Under the pieces are notes generated by a model. That model did not search any database. It had not been told where the DNA came from and was given only the letters and a program-made list of their open reading frames with translations. A stretch of 21,006 bases of DNA, taken from the IMG/VR virus record IMGVR_UViG_3300005733_000032, positions 1 through 21,006 of that record. One strand, given 5' to 3'. Below, piece after piece: positions 1 to 7,988 of the stretch. Within the stretch, counting starts at the first letter, position 1. Each line of letters begins with the position of its first letter. The position numbers were made by a program, and so were the translations under genes. Source of the DNA: a virus.

Positions 1-54
1 ACAGATTCAGTCCCAAAAGATTTAAGGGAAGAAATGAAAGATGAGCTTTGTTAA
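1..54 (+). CDS. 3' end of an unidentified gene (partial)
   Basis: An open frame enters from the left edge and ends at a TAA at 52-54; only 17 residues, ending DLREEMKDELC, are visible. The stop abuts the ATG of the next gene, so the two are probably co-transcribed. In T4-like phages the large clamp-loader subunit (gp44) precedes gp62, so that identity is possible from position alone. The visible tail is too short to test it. Confidence 0.6.
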   Translation, partial: TDSVPKDLREEMKDELC

Positions 55-468
55 ATGAAGAATATCTTTGATTGGTTAAAATGTATTAATACTACTAAAC
101 CTCCTGTCGAGTCATTTTCTGATAAAGATTGGGAGGTTTGGAATAGTTATATGATCCACAGATTCATCTCAATGAATCCAGATTATTTAGAGATAGTAAA
201 TTATGTACAAGATTTTCCACCACAAGAAAAGAGAATGATATATTCTATTTACAAAGAATTTATCCCTAAAAATAATAAATGGAATAAGTACATTAAATCT
301 AAGGTAAAACAACCAAACAAAGATTTAGTAGACCACATCAAAGATTATTTTGAATGTTCAAGTAAAGAAGCAAAAGAATATATAAATATATTGGCTACCC
401 CAGAAATAAATCGTATATTAGCGAATAGAGGATTAGATAAAAAGGAAATAAAACCATTATTAAAATGA
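55..468 (+). CDS. 62: T4 gp62-like clamp loader small subunit
   Basis: A 137-residue protein resembling the short gp62 proteins of marine T4-like phages. These pair with gp44 to load the sliding clamp (gp45) onto primer-template DNA. Visible marks are an N-terminal FDWLKCINTTK segment, a central SYMIHRFISM stretch, a WNKYIKSK motif near residues 77-84 and a C-terminal DYFECSSKEAKEYI helix. This order matches cyanophage gp62 as I remember it; no alignment was run. The protein is shorter than T4 gp62 (about 187 residues), as is usual for marine relatives. It starts directly after the upstream stop and overlaps the next start by 4 bases, so it sits in a tight replication operon. It is the main evidence for a T4-like phage. 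Confidence 0.7.
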   Translation: MKNIFDWLKCINTTKPPVESFSDKDWEVWNSYMIHRFISMNPDYLEIVNYVQDFPPQEKRMIYSIYKEFIPKNNKWNKYIKSKVKQPNKDLVDHIKDYFECSSKEAKEYINILATPEINRILANRGLDKKEIKPLLK

Positions 469-692
469 CAAAAGAATTATACACTATGCTAAAAACATCT
501 GCAGAAGCAGATAAAGCAAAAGCGTTACTATCACTTGAATTATTAGGTAATAAAGCAGTTGGTATTGGAGATCACTCAACAGAAGATTTTTATAAGAATG
601 CTGAAGAAGCACTTATTATGTTAGTTGACGCCGATGATAGATTAGGAGCATTACATAAGTATTTCGACATTACAAGACAATTAAATGGGTGA
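465..692 (+). CDS. Small conserved-looking phage protein, function unknown
   Basis: A 75-residue acidic protein, mostly predicted helix, with no motif I can assign. The segment GDHSTEDFYKNAEEAL (about residues 35-50) followed by MLVDADDRLGAL suggests a compact helical bundle. It starts inside the last codon and stop of the gp62-like gene (ATGA overlap) and overlaps the next start by 8 bases, so translation is probably coupled. Placement between the clamp loader and an Nmad1 protein hints at DNA or nucleotide metabolism, but that is context only. Confidence 0.65.
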   Translation: MTKELYTMLKTSAEADKAKALLSLELLGNKAVGIGDHSTEDFYKNAEEALIMLVDADDRLGALHKYFDITRQLNG

Positions 693-1101
693 TACGATAA
701 CTAAATACCACGAAATGATGAGTGATAGAGAAATTATGGATGCCAAAAGAGGTGTATCATCAAAATTAGGTGTACAAGTATTCGAAAAAGAGTACCCTGA
801 ATTATCTAAGGAATTTAAAAAAATCCAAAAAGAAATGTATGAAATGTTTGCTCGTAAGCATATGGACTACGGTTTAAATAACATTGCTTTAGGTGGAGAT
901 ATCGTTAATAACAGCGATGATAAGAAATTCTCATTAACTGGGTTGTGTATTAGATTAACCGACAAAATATCACGTTTAAAAAATTTATTAATTAATGGTA
1001 GATCATTTGTTGAAGGTGAAGGTATGCAAGATACATTTATTGATATTGCCAATTATGGAATAATCGGTCTTTTAGTAGGTCGGGATAAATGGAAAAAATA
1101 G
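685..1101 (+). CDS. Nmad1 (DUF1599) domain protein
   Basis: A 138-residue protein with the pattern of the DUF1599 family, also called nucleotide modification associated domain 1. Key stretches are RKHMDYG at 57-63, CIRLTDKISRLKNL at 88-101 and MQDTFIDIANYGIIGLL at 114-130. The conserved charged positions D61, R90, D93, K94, R97, D116, D120 and N123 are all present. The family is linked by genome context to modified nucleotides or bases in phages; I know of no settled reaction. The N-terminal 45 residues are a charged helical extension. Its place in the replication block fits nucleotide handling. The identification rests on remembered motifs. Confidence 0.72.
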   Translation: MGDTITKYHEMMSDREIMDAKRGVSSKLGVQVFEKEYPELSKEFKKIQKEMYEMFARKHMDYGLNNIALGGDIVNNSDDKKFSLTGLCIRLTDKISRLKNLLINGRSFVEGEGMQDTFIDIANYGIIGLLVGRDKWKK

Positions 1102-1102
1102 T

Positions 1103-2074
1103 TTGGCTAAAAAAATCCCAAAGATTATAAAGGAGATTAGAAATAACCCTCCAACACCCATTAATTATGCATATCAAAAGAATATATCATATTCTCAGAT
1201 GTCTATATTTAGAGGGTGTCCTCATAGATGGAAATTACAGTATAAGGATAAAATTAAACGTTTTACTTCTTCAATTCATACTGTATTTGGAACAGCCATT
1301 CATGAAGTTATGCAGCATTATTTAGATGTAGCATACGACCAATCATTTTCAGTTGCTGATAGGGAGATTAATATGGAAGAATTCTTCCAAGAAAAATTTA
1401 TAGGTGAATACCAAAACCAATATAAAAAAAATAATAACCAACATTTCTCTTCGGCTGAAGAAATGAGAGAATTTTTTGAGGATGGAATTGGTATATTAAA
1501 TTGGTTTAAGAAAAAAAGATCTAGATACTTCCAAAAACGAGGCTGGCACTTAGTTGGCTGCGAAATACCATTAGTAATAGCACCAAATAAAATGTATAAC
1601 AACATATTATACGCGGGCTTCTTAGATGTTGTAATGTACCATGAACCAACAGAGACATTTAAGATAATCGATATTAAAACTAGTACTCGGGGATGGAGGG
1701 AACAAGATAAGAAAAATGAAGATAAACAATATCAACTACTTCTATACAAACAATACTTTAGTGAACAATATGGAATCCCATTAAGTAATATTGATATTGA
1801 GTTTTTTATTGTTAAAAGAAAAGTAATGGATTGGGATGATGAAAAAATAATGTCACCCCATCAAGCATATAGAGTACAACAATTTAGCCCACCAAGTGGA
1901 AAAATAAAATTAGGACGAGCTAAGAAAGCTATAAATAGTTTTATAAACGAATGTTTTAACTCTAATGGAGATATTAAGGAATTAGAATACCCAAAGTCTG
2001 TTTCAAAATGGAATTGTATGTTCTGTCCTTATAAAGAAGATAAAGAAAATTGTGGGGAAGGTATAATCTACTAG
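1103..2074 (+). CDS. Cas4/RecB-like PD-(D/E)XK nuclease with Fe-S cysteines
   Basis: A 323-residue member of the PD-(D/E)XK exonuclease superfamily (PDDEXK_1, Cas4/AddB-like). The core reads GTAIHE (H67), a conserved E154, AGFLDV (D175), IDIKTS (D190, K192) and a downstream QYQLLLYKQYF helix carrying the family Q/Y motif. A cysteine at 39 in FRGCPHRW and three near the C terminus (C305, C308, C317) match the four-cysteine [4Fe-4S] clasp of Cas4 and AddB. Likely role: 5' or 3' exonuclease in replication, recombination or host DNA breakdown. The only start that keeps the N terminus is TTG at 1103, two bases after the upstream stop. The first in-frame ATG (residue 33) would still keep C39, so the TTG start is not certain. 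Confidence 0.85.
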   Translation: MAKKIPKIIKEIRNNPPTPINYAYQKNISYSQMSIFRGCPHRWKLQYKDKIKRFTSSIHTVFGTAIHEVMQHYLDVAYDQSFSVADREINMEEFFQEKFIGEYQNQYKKNNNQHFSSAEEMREFFEDGIGILNWFKKKRSRYFQKRGWHLVGCEIPLVIAPNKMYNNILYAGFLDVVMYHEPTETFKIIDIKTSTRGWREQDKKNEDKQYQLLLYKQYFSEQYGIPLSNIDIEFFIVKRKVMDWDDEKIMSPHQAYRVQQFSPPSGKIKLGRAKKAINSFINECFNSNGDIKELEYPKSVSKWNCMFCPYKEDKENCGEGIIY

Positions 2075-2121
2075 AATCCCCATATATGTATATAAAATTA
2101 AATGTTACTAAAATAAAGATT

Positions 2122-2310
2122 ATGAGCGCAAAAAAAGATATGACACTTACTAGTGTAAAAATCAAAAGCGATTTATTCGAGAACTTTAAAATTGAATGCG
2201 TCAAAAGAAAGTTCAGTTTCCAAAAACTGGCCGATCGAGCTATTTATTTGTATCTTACAGATGAAGAATTTCGTAAAGCAGTTACCAATCAAACTAATCT
2301 CGAACTATAA
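2122..2310 (+). CDS. Small ribbon-helix-helix-like protein
   Basis: A 62-residue protein, MSAKKDMTLTSVKIKSDLF onward. A short strand (TLTSVKIKSD) is followed by two helices (LFENFKIECVKRK and FQKLADRAIYLYL), the order expected of a ribbon-helix-helix (MetJ/Arc/CopG-type) DNA-binding protein, probably a dimer. I chose the ATG at 2122. The longer in-frame start at 2050 would overlap the nuclease gene and add an atypical tail, and 2122 is preceded by an A-rich stretch typical of Bacteroidota starts. It sits just before the glycan cassette and could be a local regulator, but no operator was identified. Confidence 0.6.
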   Translation: MSAKKDMTLTSVKIKSDLFENFKIECVKRKFSFQKLADRAIYLYLTDEEFRKAVTNQTNLEL

Positions 2311-2322
2311 ATTGTAAATTAA

Positions 2323-3762
2323 ATGAATAAAAGTTTTAAATATCTTCCTAAAGATCAAAGGAAGAAAATACTCCTAATATGTGATGATATTAGAGTACAC
2401 TCTGGAGTTGCTACAGTGGCAAAAGAAATTGTACTGCATACATCACACCACTTTAATTGGGTACAAATGGCAGGGGCAATTAAACACCCTGATGTTGGGA
2501 AAAGATTAGATTTATCTGAAAGTATTAATAAAGAGACAAATACATTAGACAGTTCAGTTACATTATATCCCATTAATGGTTATGGGGATCAAAATTTAAT
2601 AAGACAGGTAATAGAAATTGAAAATCCTGATGCTATATTATTAATAACGGATCCTAGATATTTTATTCATATTTTTAATATGGAAGTTGAATTAAGGAAA
2701 AAAATTCCTATTTCTTATTTAAATATATGGGATGATTACCCTGCCCCAATGTATAATAAACCTTATTATAAAGCGTGTGATCTATTGATGGGCATTTCTA
2801 AACAAACAGTAAATATTAATAATATAGTATTAGGAGAAGATGCTAAAAATAAAGTAATTAGGTATGTACCTCATGGGTTAAACCATAATATTTATAAACC
2901 TTTAGATAAAAATGATGAGGGATTATTAAAGTTTAAAAAAGACTTTTTTAATAATAATATACCTGAATTTATAGTATTTTTCAATTCAAGGAATATTAGA
3001 CGTAAACAAATTCCTGATACAATGTTAGCTTTTAGGGCATTTTTAGATTCACTTCCTGAAGAAAAAGCTAATAAATGTAAATTAATAATGCATACTGAAG
3101 CAGTTACTGATGCTGGTACTGATTTATATAAAGTAAAAGAATACTTTTTTGATGAAAAATACCCAAATGTTATTAAATTTTCCCATAATAAATTAGAATT
3201 ACACCAACTAAATTATTTATATAATATAGCAGATGTTCAAATTCTTATTACTTCAAATGAAGGGTGGGGGCTTACTATTACTGAAGCAATTTTAGCAGGT
3301 ACTCCTATTATTGCTAATGTTACTGGTGGGATGCAAGATCAAATGCGTTTTATAGATGAAAATGGAAAATGGTTTACCCCATCTCCAGAAATTCCTTCTA
3401 ACCATAGGGGTACTTATAAAGAACATGGTGAATGGGCATTTCCAGTTTACCCCACTTCAAGATCAATTCAAGGGTCACCCCCAACACCTTATATATTTGA
3501 TGATAGATGTAAATGGGAAGATGTAACTAAAAGATTAATTGAGGTTTATAATTTATCTCCTGAAGAGAGACAAACTCGTGGGTTAAAGGGAAGAGAATGG
3601 GCTTTAAGTAATGAAGCAGGTTTTACAGCAGAATATCAAGCTGTTAGAGTAATGGAAGCATTTGATACTTTATTTAAAACTTGGAAACCCAGAGAAAAAT
3701 ATAATATCATCAATGCTACAGAATATAAAGGAAATTTTTTAAAACATAAAATATATTATTAA
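2323..3762 (+). CDS. GT4-family glycosyltransferase (first)
   Basis: A 479-residue GT-B retaining glycosyltransferase of the GT4 (group 1) type. The nucleotide-sugar-binding half carries the E-x7-E motif, E313-GWGLTIT-E321, followed by AGTPIIANVTGGMQD. The preceding HQLNYLYNIADVQI segment is also typical. The N-terminal half opens with a Rossmann strand, KILLICDD, and a HSGVATVAKEI loop near the acceptor site. About 60 residues between 350 and 410 (FTPSPEIPSNHRGTYKEHGE onward) look like an insertion or loop. Donor and acceptor cannot be told from sequence. It opens the glycan cassette 12 bases after the RHH-like gene, and its stop overlaps the next ATG (TAATG), so the two GT4 genes are translationally coupled. 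Confidence 0.9.
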   Translation: MNKSFKYLPKDQRKKILLICDDIRVHSGVATVAKEIVLHTSHHFNWVQMAGAIKHPDVGKRLDLSESINKETNTLDSSVTLYPINGYGDQNLIRQVIEIENPDAILLITDPRYFIHIFNMEVELRKKIPISYLNIWDDYPAPMYNKPYYKACDLLMGISKQTVNINNIVLGEDAKNKVIRYVPHGLNHNIYKPLDKNDEGLLKFKKDFFNNNIPEFIVFFNSRNIRRKQIPDTMLAFRAFLDSLPEEKANKCKLIMHTEAVTDAGTDLYKVKEYFFDEKYPNVIKFSHNKLELHQLNYLYNIADVQILITSNEGWGLTITEAILAGTPIIANVTGGMQDQMRFIDENGKWFTPSPEIPSNHRGTYKEHGEWAFPVYPTSRSIQGSPPTPYIFDDRCKWEDVTKRLIEVYNLSPEERQTRGLKGREWALSNEAGFTAEYQAVRVMEAFDTLFKTWKPREKYNIINATEYKGNFLKHKIYY

Positions 3763-5039
3763 TGAGTAAACCAGTTTTTGTAATCAGTTGCCCATTTGAT
3801 ACCTACTCGGGGTATGGGGGGAGATCAAGAGATTTAGTTAAAGCTATTATTGAATTAGATAAATATGATGTTAAATTAGTATCTCAAAAATGGGGGGGTA
3901 CTTCATGGGGATTTTGTAAAGACCACCCAGAATGGGGATTTTTATACAATCATCAAATAAAACAACTTACTCAACGACCTGATATTTGGATGCAAATAAC
4001 AATCCCTAATGAATTCCAACCCCAAGGAAAATATAATATTGGTTGTACAGCAGGAATTGAGGCTACAGTATGTAAACCTGAATGGATAGAAGGATTAAAT
4101 AGAATGGATGTTAACTGGGTTTCTTCTACTTTTGCTAAAGGGATGTTTGAATCTATTAGTTTTCAAAAACAAGATAAAAAAACTAACCAAGTTATTGGGG
4201 AAATAAAAGTAGAAAAACCTATTGAAGTAATATTTGAAGGAATTAATTTAGATGTTTATAAACATTTATCCCCTAATAAAATTAAAACTGTAGATTTAAA
4301 AGGTATTAAAGAATCTTTTTGTTTTTTAAGTGTAGGACATTGGATGCAAGGAGATTATGGACATGATAGAAAAAATTTAGGGGTATTAGTAAGAACTTTT
4401 TATGAAACTTTTAAAGGATATAAATCATCAAAACCAGCTTTAATATTAAAAGCTTCTAAAGGGGTAGCTTCATATATAAGTGAACAAGAAATTTTAAACC
4501 AAATTAAACAAATTAAAGGGACGATTAATTCTAGAAATTTACCAAATATTTACTTATTAAGTGGAGAATTTACTGATGAAGAAATGAATGAATTGTATTA
4601 CCACCCTAAAGTAAAAACAATGGTATCTTTTACTAAAGGTGAAGGATATGGCAGACCTCTACTAGAATTCAGCTTAACAGGCAAACCCGTTATAGCATCA
4701 GGGTGGTCAGGCCATCTAGATTTCTTAAAACCCAGTATGAGTACTTTATTAAATGGGGAATTAGAAAATGTTCACCCAAGTGCTGCTAATAATTGGTTAA
4801 TTCAAGAGGCTCAATGGTTCAAAGTAGATATTACATCCGCTCATCGTCATTTAAAAGACTGTTACAAAAAATATAAACAATACCAAAATAAAAGTAAACT
4901 GCAGAAAAAATTTAGTAAAGATAATTTCAATTGGGATAAAATGAAAGAGTTAATAAATAACAGCCTAACTACTAATCTTCCTAAATTTCCAAAACAAGTA
5001 GAACTTACATTACCTAAATTAAATTTACCTAAATTATAA
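3762..5039 (+). CDS. GT4-family glycosyltransferase (second)
   Basis: A 425-residue GT-B glycosyltransferase. The donor-binding motif is E294-GYGRPLL-E302, followed by TGKPVIASGWSGHLDFL. The middle segment FCFLSVGHWMQGDYGHDRKN begins the C-terminal Rossmann domain, and the N terminus holds a glycine-rich YSGYGGRSRD loop after VISCPFD. The C-terminal 25 residues carry imperfect LPK repeats (NLPKFPK, TLPKLNLPKL), which look like an added tail. It probably adds a hexose or similar unit to a growing glycan in the cytoplasm; specificity is unknown. It overlaps the preceding GT4 by one base and differs from it in the N-terminal half, so it is not a simple tandem duplicate. Confidence 0.88.
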   Translation: MSKPVFVISCPFDTYSGYGGRSRDLVKAIIELDKYDVKLVSQKWGGTSWGFCKDHPEWGFLYNHQIKQLTQRPDIWMQITIPNEFQPQGKYNIGCTAGIEATVCKPEWIEGLNRMDVNWVSSTFAKGMFESISFQKQDKKTNQVIGEIKVEKPIEVIFEGINLDVYKHLSPNKIKTVDLKGIKESFCFLSVGHWMQGDYGHDRKNLGVLVRTFYETFKGYKSSKPALILKASKGVASYISEQEILNQIKQIKGTINSRNLPNIYLLSGEFTDEEMNELYYHPKVKTMVSFTKGEGYGRPLLEFSLTGKPVIASGWSGHLDFLKPSMSTLLNGELENVHPSAANNWLIQEAQWFKVDITSAHRHLKDCYKKYKQYQNKSKLQKKFSKDNFNWDKMKELINNSLTTNLPKFPKQVELTLPKLNLPKL

Positions 5040-5058
5040 CATATTTTACAAATAAAAA

Positions 5059-5685
5059 ATGTACCAATACTCAGAAAAATATAAATTCACACAAACTTGG
5101 TTTGATCCCTTTATCTCCCCTTGGACTAAATTGTTGACAATCCATTTAAAATCCTATCAAATTAATTCAGTCTTGGAAATAGGATGTTTTGAGGGTAGGT
5201 CAACAGTTTTTTTAGCAGATAATTTTTTACAAAAAAATACAAATTATGACATCGTAGATACTTTTAAGGGTTCCGCTAGTGAACCTGGAATGAAGAAGGC
5301 AACTGAGAAATTAAAAGAAAAAGATTTTATTTATGAAAATTTTCTCCATAATATTTCTTTTTTTCCCCAAATTAATTTTAATATTAATAGAGGAATTTCA
5401 CAAGAAATTTTACCTAATCTTTCTCAACAAAATAAAAAATATGATTTTATTTATATAGATGCCTCCCATAGATCAGATGATACATTTGTAGATGCTTATT
5501 ACGCTAATAAAATGTTGAATCCTGGGGGGTTAATTATATTTGATGATTTTAGATGGAAAGATCCGACAAACTCTCATCCTATTGTTTCTCCTGAGGTAGG
5601 GATTAATGTGTTTTTTCATTTATATAATACTGAGTATAAAATAATAATGAAAGGCTATCAAATAGCAGCTATAAAAATAAAATAA
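5059..5685 (+). CDS. Class I SAM-dependent methyltransferase (Methyltransf_24 type)
   Basis: A 208-residue Rossmann methyltransferase. Motif I is VLEIGCFEGRS (E40 to G46). YDFIYIDASH (D134, H137) is the post-II region, followed by NPGGLIIFDDF (D162, D163), which in Methyltransf_24 enzymes helps bind a metal and the acceptor hydroxyl. The family O- or N-methylates sugars and small molecules. Inside a glycan cassette, O-methylation of a sugar, perhaps capping a chain, is the likeliest role. One base separates it from the next ORF. A protein or lipid substrate cannot be excluded. Confidence 0.8.
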   Translation: MYQYSEKYKFTQTWFDPFISPWTKLLTIHLKSYQINSVLEIGCFEGRSTVFLADNFLQKNTNYDIVDTFKGSASEPGMKKATEKLKEKDFIYENFLHNISFFPQINFNINRGISQEILPNLSQQNKKYDFIYIDASHRSDDTFVDAYYANKMLNPGGLIIFDDFRWKDPTNSHPIVSPEVGINVFFHLYNTEYKIIMKGYQIAAIKIK

Positions 5686-5686
5686 T

Positions 5687-6103
5687 ATGAACTTTGATGA
5701 ATTAACAGAATGTACCCGTTGTGGTTCCGATGCTTGTTACAAACAAGAAGTAACTAAAGATATTTCAATTGAGATGTGTTATGGGTGTGGTTTTCAATCC
5801 AACTCCTTAATGAAAAGTGGATCAGAATTTTTTAACGAACAATTAGAATTACTCCCCGAATTATATAAGGTATTAATGGATGAAGAAGAAGAAACTGGTA
5901 AAGTTTGGATGCCTTCTACTATTAATCTAAAAGAAAAAGGAATGGTATTTGCCGAAGGTACATCTAGAAGTAATTGGAAATGGGCAGGAGTTAAAGCTAT
6001 TCCTGATGAAGAAAAAGAGTATAAAACTGATATGACTACAAAAAAACATTTTGAAGAACGTGATTTTATGGAGGCTTTATCGTATATTGAAGTATTACCA
6101 TGA
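5687..6103 (+). CDS. Zinc-ribbon phage protein, function unknown
   Basis: A 138-residue protein with an N-terminal zinc ribbon: C9-x2-C12 and C31-x2-C34 (ECTRCGSDACY and MCYGCGFQ), plus an extra C17. The rest is acidic, with a KVWMPSTINLKEKGMVF stretch and a conserved-looking SRSNWKWAGVKAIP segment near residues 95-110. I recognise no enzyme. It starts one base after the methyltransferase stop and shares ATGA with the next gene. It has no visible link to sugar chemistry and may be a phage core gene around which the cassette grew. Confidence 0.68.
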   Translation: MNFDELTECTRCGSDACYKQEVTKDISIEMCYGCGFQSNSLMKSGSEFFNEQLELLPELYKVLMDEEEETGKVWMPSTINLKEKGMVFAEGTSRSNWKWAGVKAIPDEEKEYKTDMTTKKHFEERDFMEALSYIEVLP

Positions 6104-6540
6104 GGCTAGGAGATCTAACAGAAAAATTAATATCTATAATTACCTTAGGACAAGGTAAAAAAATTGCTACTTACATAGCTAAACTAAGAGGGAAAGAAGA
6201 TTGTGGGTGTAATAAAAGAAAAACAATACTAAATAACCTAAATACTAAATCCATGTCAGTACCTGAAACATCCTTTGCCTTAGATTGGGATAAAAAATGG
6301 CAAGAAATAAGAAGCCAAGTATCATGTGCTTGTAAATTTGATTATGCTATTTTATTAGTTAAAGATAAAATGGGAGGAGTTCTTTATGAAGAAAAATTAT
6401 CTGCTGCCCCCTATATGAATGGTCAAGCAAGAAATAAAACGGTATCACTTCCTACTTTTTTTACCCCTCATTCTTATAGTTTAAAATTCCATAAAAAGGA
6501 AGAAAACGAGTTTATAAACCCCATAGAGATAGAATTATAG
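6100..6540 (+). CDS. Phage protein with CGC-type cysteine motif, function unknown
   Basis: A 146-residue protein in two parts. The N-terminal 50 residues contain DLTEKLISIITLGQGKKIA and a cysteine knot, EDCGCNKRK (C35, C37), of a kind that recurs in small phage proteins. The C-terminal part has SCACKFDYAILLVKDK and ends in hydrophobic/charged repeats, possibly beta-rich. The four cysteines could bind a metal. No catalytic motif is visible. It overlaps the previous gene by ATGA and the next by TAGTG. Like its zinc-ribbon neighbour it is an orphan embedded among the sugar genes. Confidence 0.65.
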   Translation: MRLGDLTEKLISIITLGQGKKIATYIAKLRGKEDCGCNKRKTILNNLNTKSMSVPETSFALDWDKKWQEIRSQVSCACKFDYAILLVKDKMGGVLYEEKLSAAPYMNGQARNKTVSLPTFFTPHSYSLKFHKKEENEFINPIEIEL

Positions 6541-7163
6541 TGAAAATAAGTTATGCAATAACAGTTTGTAACGAAAAAAAAGAAGTTAAACAGTTAGTTG
6601 ATTTTCTTTTACATTACAAACGTCAACAAGATGAAATAGTTGTTCTTTATGATCAAAAGAATGGTGATGAAGAAGTGATTAATATGCTTACTAAATTAAA
6701 CAAACTTCCTAACTTCCAAGTATGGAGAGGATTCTTTGAAGGACATTTTGCTGATTGGAAGAATAAATTAACAGAATATTGCTCCGGTGATTATATTTTT
6801 CAGATAGATGCAGATGAAATTCCTAATCAAGCCTTACTAGAAAATTTACCCCTTATATTAGAACAAAACCCAGATAACGAAGTTTATTTAGTCCCTAGAA
6901 TTAATACAGTAGAAGGACTAACCCAAGAACATATCAACAAATGGAGGTGGAATATTGATGATGAAGGAAGAGTCAACTGGCCTGATTATCAATGGAGAAT
7001 CTGGAAAAATAAACCAGAAATCAAATGGGTTAATAAGGTACATGAAAGATTAGAAGGTTTTGAATCATATACTCTACTACCAGCCTTACATGACTTAGCT
7101 CTACAGCACCCCAAAACAATAGAGAGACAAGAAAAACAAAACTCATATTATGACACATTATAA
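6540..7163 (+). CDS. GT2-family glycosyltransferase (first)
   Basis: A 207-residue GT-A glycosyltransferase. It begins KISYAITVCNEKKE, the typical first strand and loop of GT2 enzymes, and carries the metal/nucleotide motif D90-A-D92-E93 in IFQIDADEIPN. A later WRIWKNKPEIKWVNKVHE stretch with a conserved HE is common in this group (WaaE/KdtX-like). The length is short but covers a full GT-A core. The start is GTG at 6540, sharing its G with the TAG stop upstream; no in-frame ATG lies near. The 3' end overlaps the dehydrogenase start by 14 bases. Sugar specificity is unknown. Confidence 0.87.
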   Translation: MKISYAITVCNEKKEVKQLVDFLLHYKRQQDEIVVLYDQKNGDEEVINMLTKLNKLPNFQVWRGFFEGHFADWKNKLTEYCSGDYIFQIDADEIPNQALLENLPLILEQNPDNEVYLVPRINTVEGLTQEHINKWRWNIDDEGRVNWPDYQWRIWKNKPEIKWVNKVHERLEGFESYTLLPALHDLALQHPKTIERQEKQNSYYDTL

Positions 7164-7974
7164 AGTAGGAATTATAGGGAATGGTTTTGTAGGGGAATCA
7201 CAATCGTTTGCTTTTTCTCCAACAAATGAGATTAGAATCTATGATGTAGACCCTTTAAAAAGTACCCATACTCTTAATGAAATTAATGAATGTGATTTTA
7301 TATTTGTGTGTGTGCCCACTCCTATGGGTAAAGATGGTTCACAAGATATATCATTTATAGATGAAGTATTTGAAAAAGCTATAGAATACCCTATCTATAT
7401 TATTAAATCTACAATACTACCTGGTACTACAAAAAAACTTTCTAAGAAATACCCCCACCTTAATATAGTCTTTAGTCCCGAATTTTTAACTGAAAGAACT
7501 GCTAAGCTAGATATGCTAACCCAAGCAAGGATTATTTTTGGGGGTAAAAAAGAAGATACAAAAAAGGTAAGAAAGTTATATGAAAATAGGTTTATGAATC
7601 GTCATATAATTGAAACCGATTCAACTACAGCTGAATTAATTAAATATATGAATAATACTTTTTTTGCAACCAAAGTTAGTATTATAAACGAATTTAAGCT
7701 ACTATCAGACAAATTAGGAACCAATTGGAAAGATGCATTGTATGGATTTGCTTCAGACCAACGTGTAAGTGATAGTCATTTACATGTACCTGGTCCGGAT
7801 GGTAAATTAGGGTACGGTGGTACTTGCTTCCCTAAAGATGTTAATGCCCTAATTATATTAGCTAAAGAACTAAACACACCTCTTAATACAATAGAAGGGG
7901 GGTGGAAGACAAATTTAATAGTAAGGCCTGAAAAAGAATGGGAATTAGATAAGGGTAGAGCAGTAAGCGAATAA
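7150..7974 (+). CDS. ugd: Short UDP-glucose 6-dehydrogenase-like enzyme
   Basis: A 274-residue UDP-glucose/GDP-mannose dehydrogenase. The NAD site is G10-N-G12-FV-G15. The CVPTP motif follows, then FSPEFLTERTA, a helical central domain (ELIKYMNNTFFATK) and the catalytic cysteine C226 in YGGTCFPKD, which is the Ugd form rather than the WecC form. Full-length family members have about 390-450 residues. Here the C-terminal UDP-binding domain is missing, and about 45 residues between the NAD motif and PTP are trimmed. Expected reaction: two-step oxidation of UDP-glucose to UDP-glucuronate, or of a related sugar. Whether this compact form is active is open. No frameshift is visible: the frame simply ends at 7974. 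Confidence 0.82.
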   Translation: MTHYKVGIIGNGFVGESQSFAFSPTNEIRIYDVDPLKSTHTLNEINECDFIFVCVPTPMGKDGSQDISFIDEVFEKAIEYPIYIIKSTILPGTTKKLSKKYPHLNIVFSPEFLTERTAKLDMLTQARIIFGGKKEDTKKVRKLYENRFMNRHIIETDSTTAELIKYMNNTFFATKVSIINEFKLLSDKLGTNWKDALYGFASDQRVSDSHLHVPGPDGKLGYGGTCFPKDVNALIILAKELNTPLNTIEGGWKTNLIVRPEKEWELDKGRAVSE

Positions 7975-7988
7975 AAAATAGAAAAAAT

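Noticed and set aside
411-419. TCGTATATT word of the promoter family inside the gp62-like gene
   Set aside because: It lies within coding sequence far from a following start, with no TTTG-type element 20 bases upstream and no GGTTAT leader.
867-1052. Minus-strand frame opposite the Nmad1 gene
   Set aside because: It overlaps a gene with clear family motifs and has no start context or known pattern; a shadow frame.
1318-1605. Minus-strand frame opposite the Cas4-like nuclease
   Set aside because: It lies inside the nuclease core and its composition is that of antisense coding sequence.
6080-6088. Another TCGTATATT, 12 bases before the ATG at 6100
   Set aside because: It is in coding sequence, too close to the next ATG for the P1-P4 layout, and has no GGTTAT.
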